From Natronohydrobacter sp. (GTDB taxonomy: Bacteria > Pseudomonadota > Alphaproteobacteria > Rhodobacterales > Rhodobacteraceae), in the NCBI GenBank assembly GCA_007123015.1, contig SKSL01000122.1, forward strand, positions 1 to 12,660: a DNA stretch of 12,660 nt, written 5' to 3'. The stretch's first letter is position 1. Each line of letters starts with the position of its first letter. Of this stretch, positions 11,365 through 12,660 are shown in pieces. The notes under the pieces were generated by a model. It was given only the letters and a program-made list of their open reading frames with translations, made no database searches and was not told the DNA's origin. A program made the translations under genes and the position numbers.

Positions 11365-12660
11365 TCAGGAGGGCAGGCGCAACACGACATTGCGCCCGCG
11401 TCGCGTATAACGCAACTCACTCTCGCTGATCGCTGTCACTTGACCGTTATCAAGACTGTCACCGACACCGACCGTCACGATGCGCCCGTTTGACAGCCGG
11501 ACCAGCGCGCGGCGGCTGGAGGACGTGCCCATGACCCCGATCAGATTGATCTGGCGCAGATTGATCGCGCGCGCCTGCGTTGCTTCGCGGGCGACCGAGG
11601 CGGAAGCCGGGATCGGCGGGGCGCTGGGAACAGCGGCCCGCGCGGTCTGGACCGGGGCCTCTGCCGGGCTGCGCTGCTGCGCCGAGCGCAAGGCGCGCTG
11701 AACGATGGTCGCAAATTGACTCGGGCGCGCACCGGGCCGTTGCGATTGGGCGACGGCCAGATCCGAGGCGTCAAATTCCGGTCCGGTCTCGGGGCTCGTG
11801 CCTGCTGTCTCGCCAATGGTTTCGGGCCGTGCTTCTGGCCGCAGCAAACTCAGCACAACGCCGCCCGGGGGCGGCGTGTCAACTGCGGCTTGCTCTGTGA
11901 TGGGGTCTGCTTCGGCCTCATCCGTGCTTTCAGGCGCAAGCGCTTCGGGTTCGTCTACCTGTGGCACCAATCCTTCAGGTCGCTGCGGCGGCGTGGCCGC
12001 AGGCCGTCCCTCTGTGACTGAGATATCGAGATCAGCCTCTTCGGGCATCAGGTCGGCCGACACATCAACCGCTTCGCCTTCCGGAAGTGCGTCTTCTTCG
12101 GTCGGTGCGGCTGTCATGCTGTCGGGCGACGCTTCGATGTCGGCAGCGGATATGTCCGCCGCATCCTCAAGCGCTGCGCTTTCCAGTGCCTCAGTGACTG
12201 CGGCGCTGGTGTCAACGACGCTGTCAGGGCGGTCCGGCGGGATCATCGGGGGGGTGCCATCCGAAACAGTGATCTCCACGGCCTCGACCTCCCGATCAAC
12301 TGTCAGCGCCTCAGCGGGCGTATCGAGATCGGCCTCGGTTGGGTCCGCTGCTGCGGCTTCGGCCATCTGGGCCAGTTCAGCGCGCGTGGGCGGCAGGTCA
12401 TCCGCATTGAAAGGTGCCGGCGCATCCGGTGGCTCTGGCAGTGGCACTGGATCTTGCGGTGCGATCAGGCCAGAACTTTGCAGTCCAACCCCCCGCCCAG
12501 TGGGATGTTCATCCACGGACATGGGCGGTTCTTCGGCCTGAACAGCGGCGTCTGGATCGGCCCTTTGAACAGTTTCAGTCTGCCCCAGTTCTGACGTGTC
12601 AAACGGAACTTGCTCGGCGGCGTCCTCAAGGCCAAGTGCGGCCTCGATATCCTCTTCGAC
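11365..12660 (-). CDS. Acidic Pro/Ala/Glu-rich protein with C-terminal PilP/GspC-HR-like domain (5' partial)
   Basis: The frame is open from the right window edge to the TGA at 11365-11367, 431 codons. An ATG at 12522 exists, but the 46 codons before it have the same acidic composition and no ribosome binding site is evident, so the real start probably lies outside the window. Numbered from the ATG at 12522, residues 1 to about 260 are low-complexity, rich in Ala, Glu, Asp and Pro, with two degenerate copies of a 22-residue unit at 82-103 and 165-186 and RPEARP / RPGARP motifs at 228-233 and 262-267. Residues about 320-385 form a compact domain, INLIGVMGTSSSRRALVRLS then GRIVTVGVGDSLDNGQVTAI, resembling the small beta domain of PilP and GspC, which joins inner-membrane anchors to secretins. 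That suggests a membrane-anchored envelope protein spanning the periplasm, but no secretion genes are in view. Function is not assigned. Confidence 0.7.
   Translation of the reverse strand, partial: VEEDIEAALGLEDAAEQVPFDTSELGQTETVQRADPDAAVQAEEPPMSVDEHPTGRGVGLQSSGLIAPQDPVPLPEPPDAPAPFNADDLPPTRAELAQMAEAAAADPTEADLDTPAEALTVDREVEAVEITVSDGTPPMIPPDRPDSVVDTSAAVTEALESAALEDAADISAADIEASPDSMTAAPTEEDALPEGEAVDVSADLMPEEADLDISVTEGRPAATPPQRPEGLVPQVDEPEALAPESTDEAEADPITEQAAVDTPPPGGVVLSLLRPEARPETIGETAGTSPETGPEFDASDLAVAQSQRPGARPSQFATIVQRALRSAQQRSPAEAPVQTARAAVPSAPPIPASASVAREATQARAINLRQINLIGVMGTSSSRRALVRLSNGRIVTVGVGDSLDNGQVTAISESELRYTRRGRNVVLRLPS
11965..12279 (-). repeat. Degenerate 22-residue protein repeats in the acidic protein
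   Basis: Two in-frame copies lie at 12214-12279 and 11965-12030, sharing the pattern [VL][DE]I[ST]V[ST][DE]G-x-P-x3-PP-x-RP-x2-[VL]V. The match is clear in protein and weak in DNA, so the duplication is old or the motif is under selection. Shorter RP-x-ARP motifs follow nearer the C-terminal domain. Confidence 0.55.

Noticed and set aside
11798..12541. 247-codon Ser-rich plus-strand ORF opposite the acidic protein
   Set aside because: The monotonous Ser/Ala/Gly translation is the mirror of Glu/Asp/Ala codons on the other strand; there is no ribosome binding site or domain.
1..12660. CRISPR arrays, tRNA or rRNA genes, transposases, phage genes or attachment sites
   Set aside because: No regularly spaced direct repeats, conserved RNA gene blocks, transposase motifs or terminal inverted repeats were seen on either strand by eye.

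Overview
The window looks like chromosomal DNA from an alphaproteobacterium of the Rhodobacterales (the Rhodobacter/Roseobacter group). The reasons are the GC-rich coding style, the run rnd-lptC-lptA-lptB-hpf-ptsN without rpoN, a short RNase D, a long-form HPF, and family-level similarity of most proteins to that order. This rests on recall of the families; no search was run. I see no rRNA, tRNA, CRISPR array, insertion sequence or phage gene, so this is mostly core genome with a few accessory pieces.

Layout. (1) Positions 2-2651, plus strand: the 3' part of a GT14 / core-2-I-branching type beta-1,6-GlcNAc-transferase-like gene carrying an unassigned C-terminal domain. A gene for a two-domain sulfotransferase follows 19 bases later. 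Together they suggest a branched, sulfated cell-surface or exported glycan. (2) Positions 2669-6518, minus strand, read right to left: rnd, lptC, lptA, lptB, hpf, ptsN. The Lpt genes serve lipopolysaccharide export. hpf and ptsN serve ribosome hibernation and PTS-Ntr regulation, and probably have their own promoter plus a structured leader. (3) Positions 6671-8074: a hemolysin III/PAQR-like membrane protein (plus) and a glycerophosphodiester phosphodiesterase (minus), whose 3' ends overlap by 48 bases. (4) Positions 8075-8485: a regulatory stretch with an FNR/FnrL-type box and an unrecognised 60-residue ORF with a strong ribosome binding site. (5) Positions 8486-10285, plus strand: an XdhC-family molybdoenzyme accessory protein and a YfcG-like (Nu-class) glutathione S-transferase, closed by a strong hairpin. 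(6) Positions 10336-12660, minus strand: a small lipoprotein, YciB/IspZ, and the C-terminal part of an acidic, proline-rich, repeat-bearing protein ending in a PilP/GspC-HR-like domain and running out of the window.

Most worth a second look: the sulfotransferase fusion, whose second domain seems to have lost its PAPS-binding residues; the near-perfect FNR box beside the 60-residue ORF; the 10-bp hairpin just before the hpf ribosome binding site; and the degenerate 22-residue repeats in the acidic protein. No complete novel multi-gene system is evident. The glycan-branching/sulfation pair is the closest candidate.
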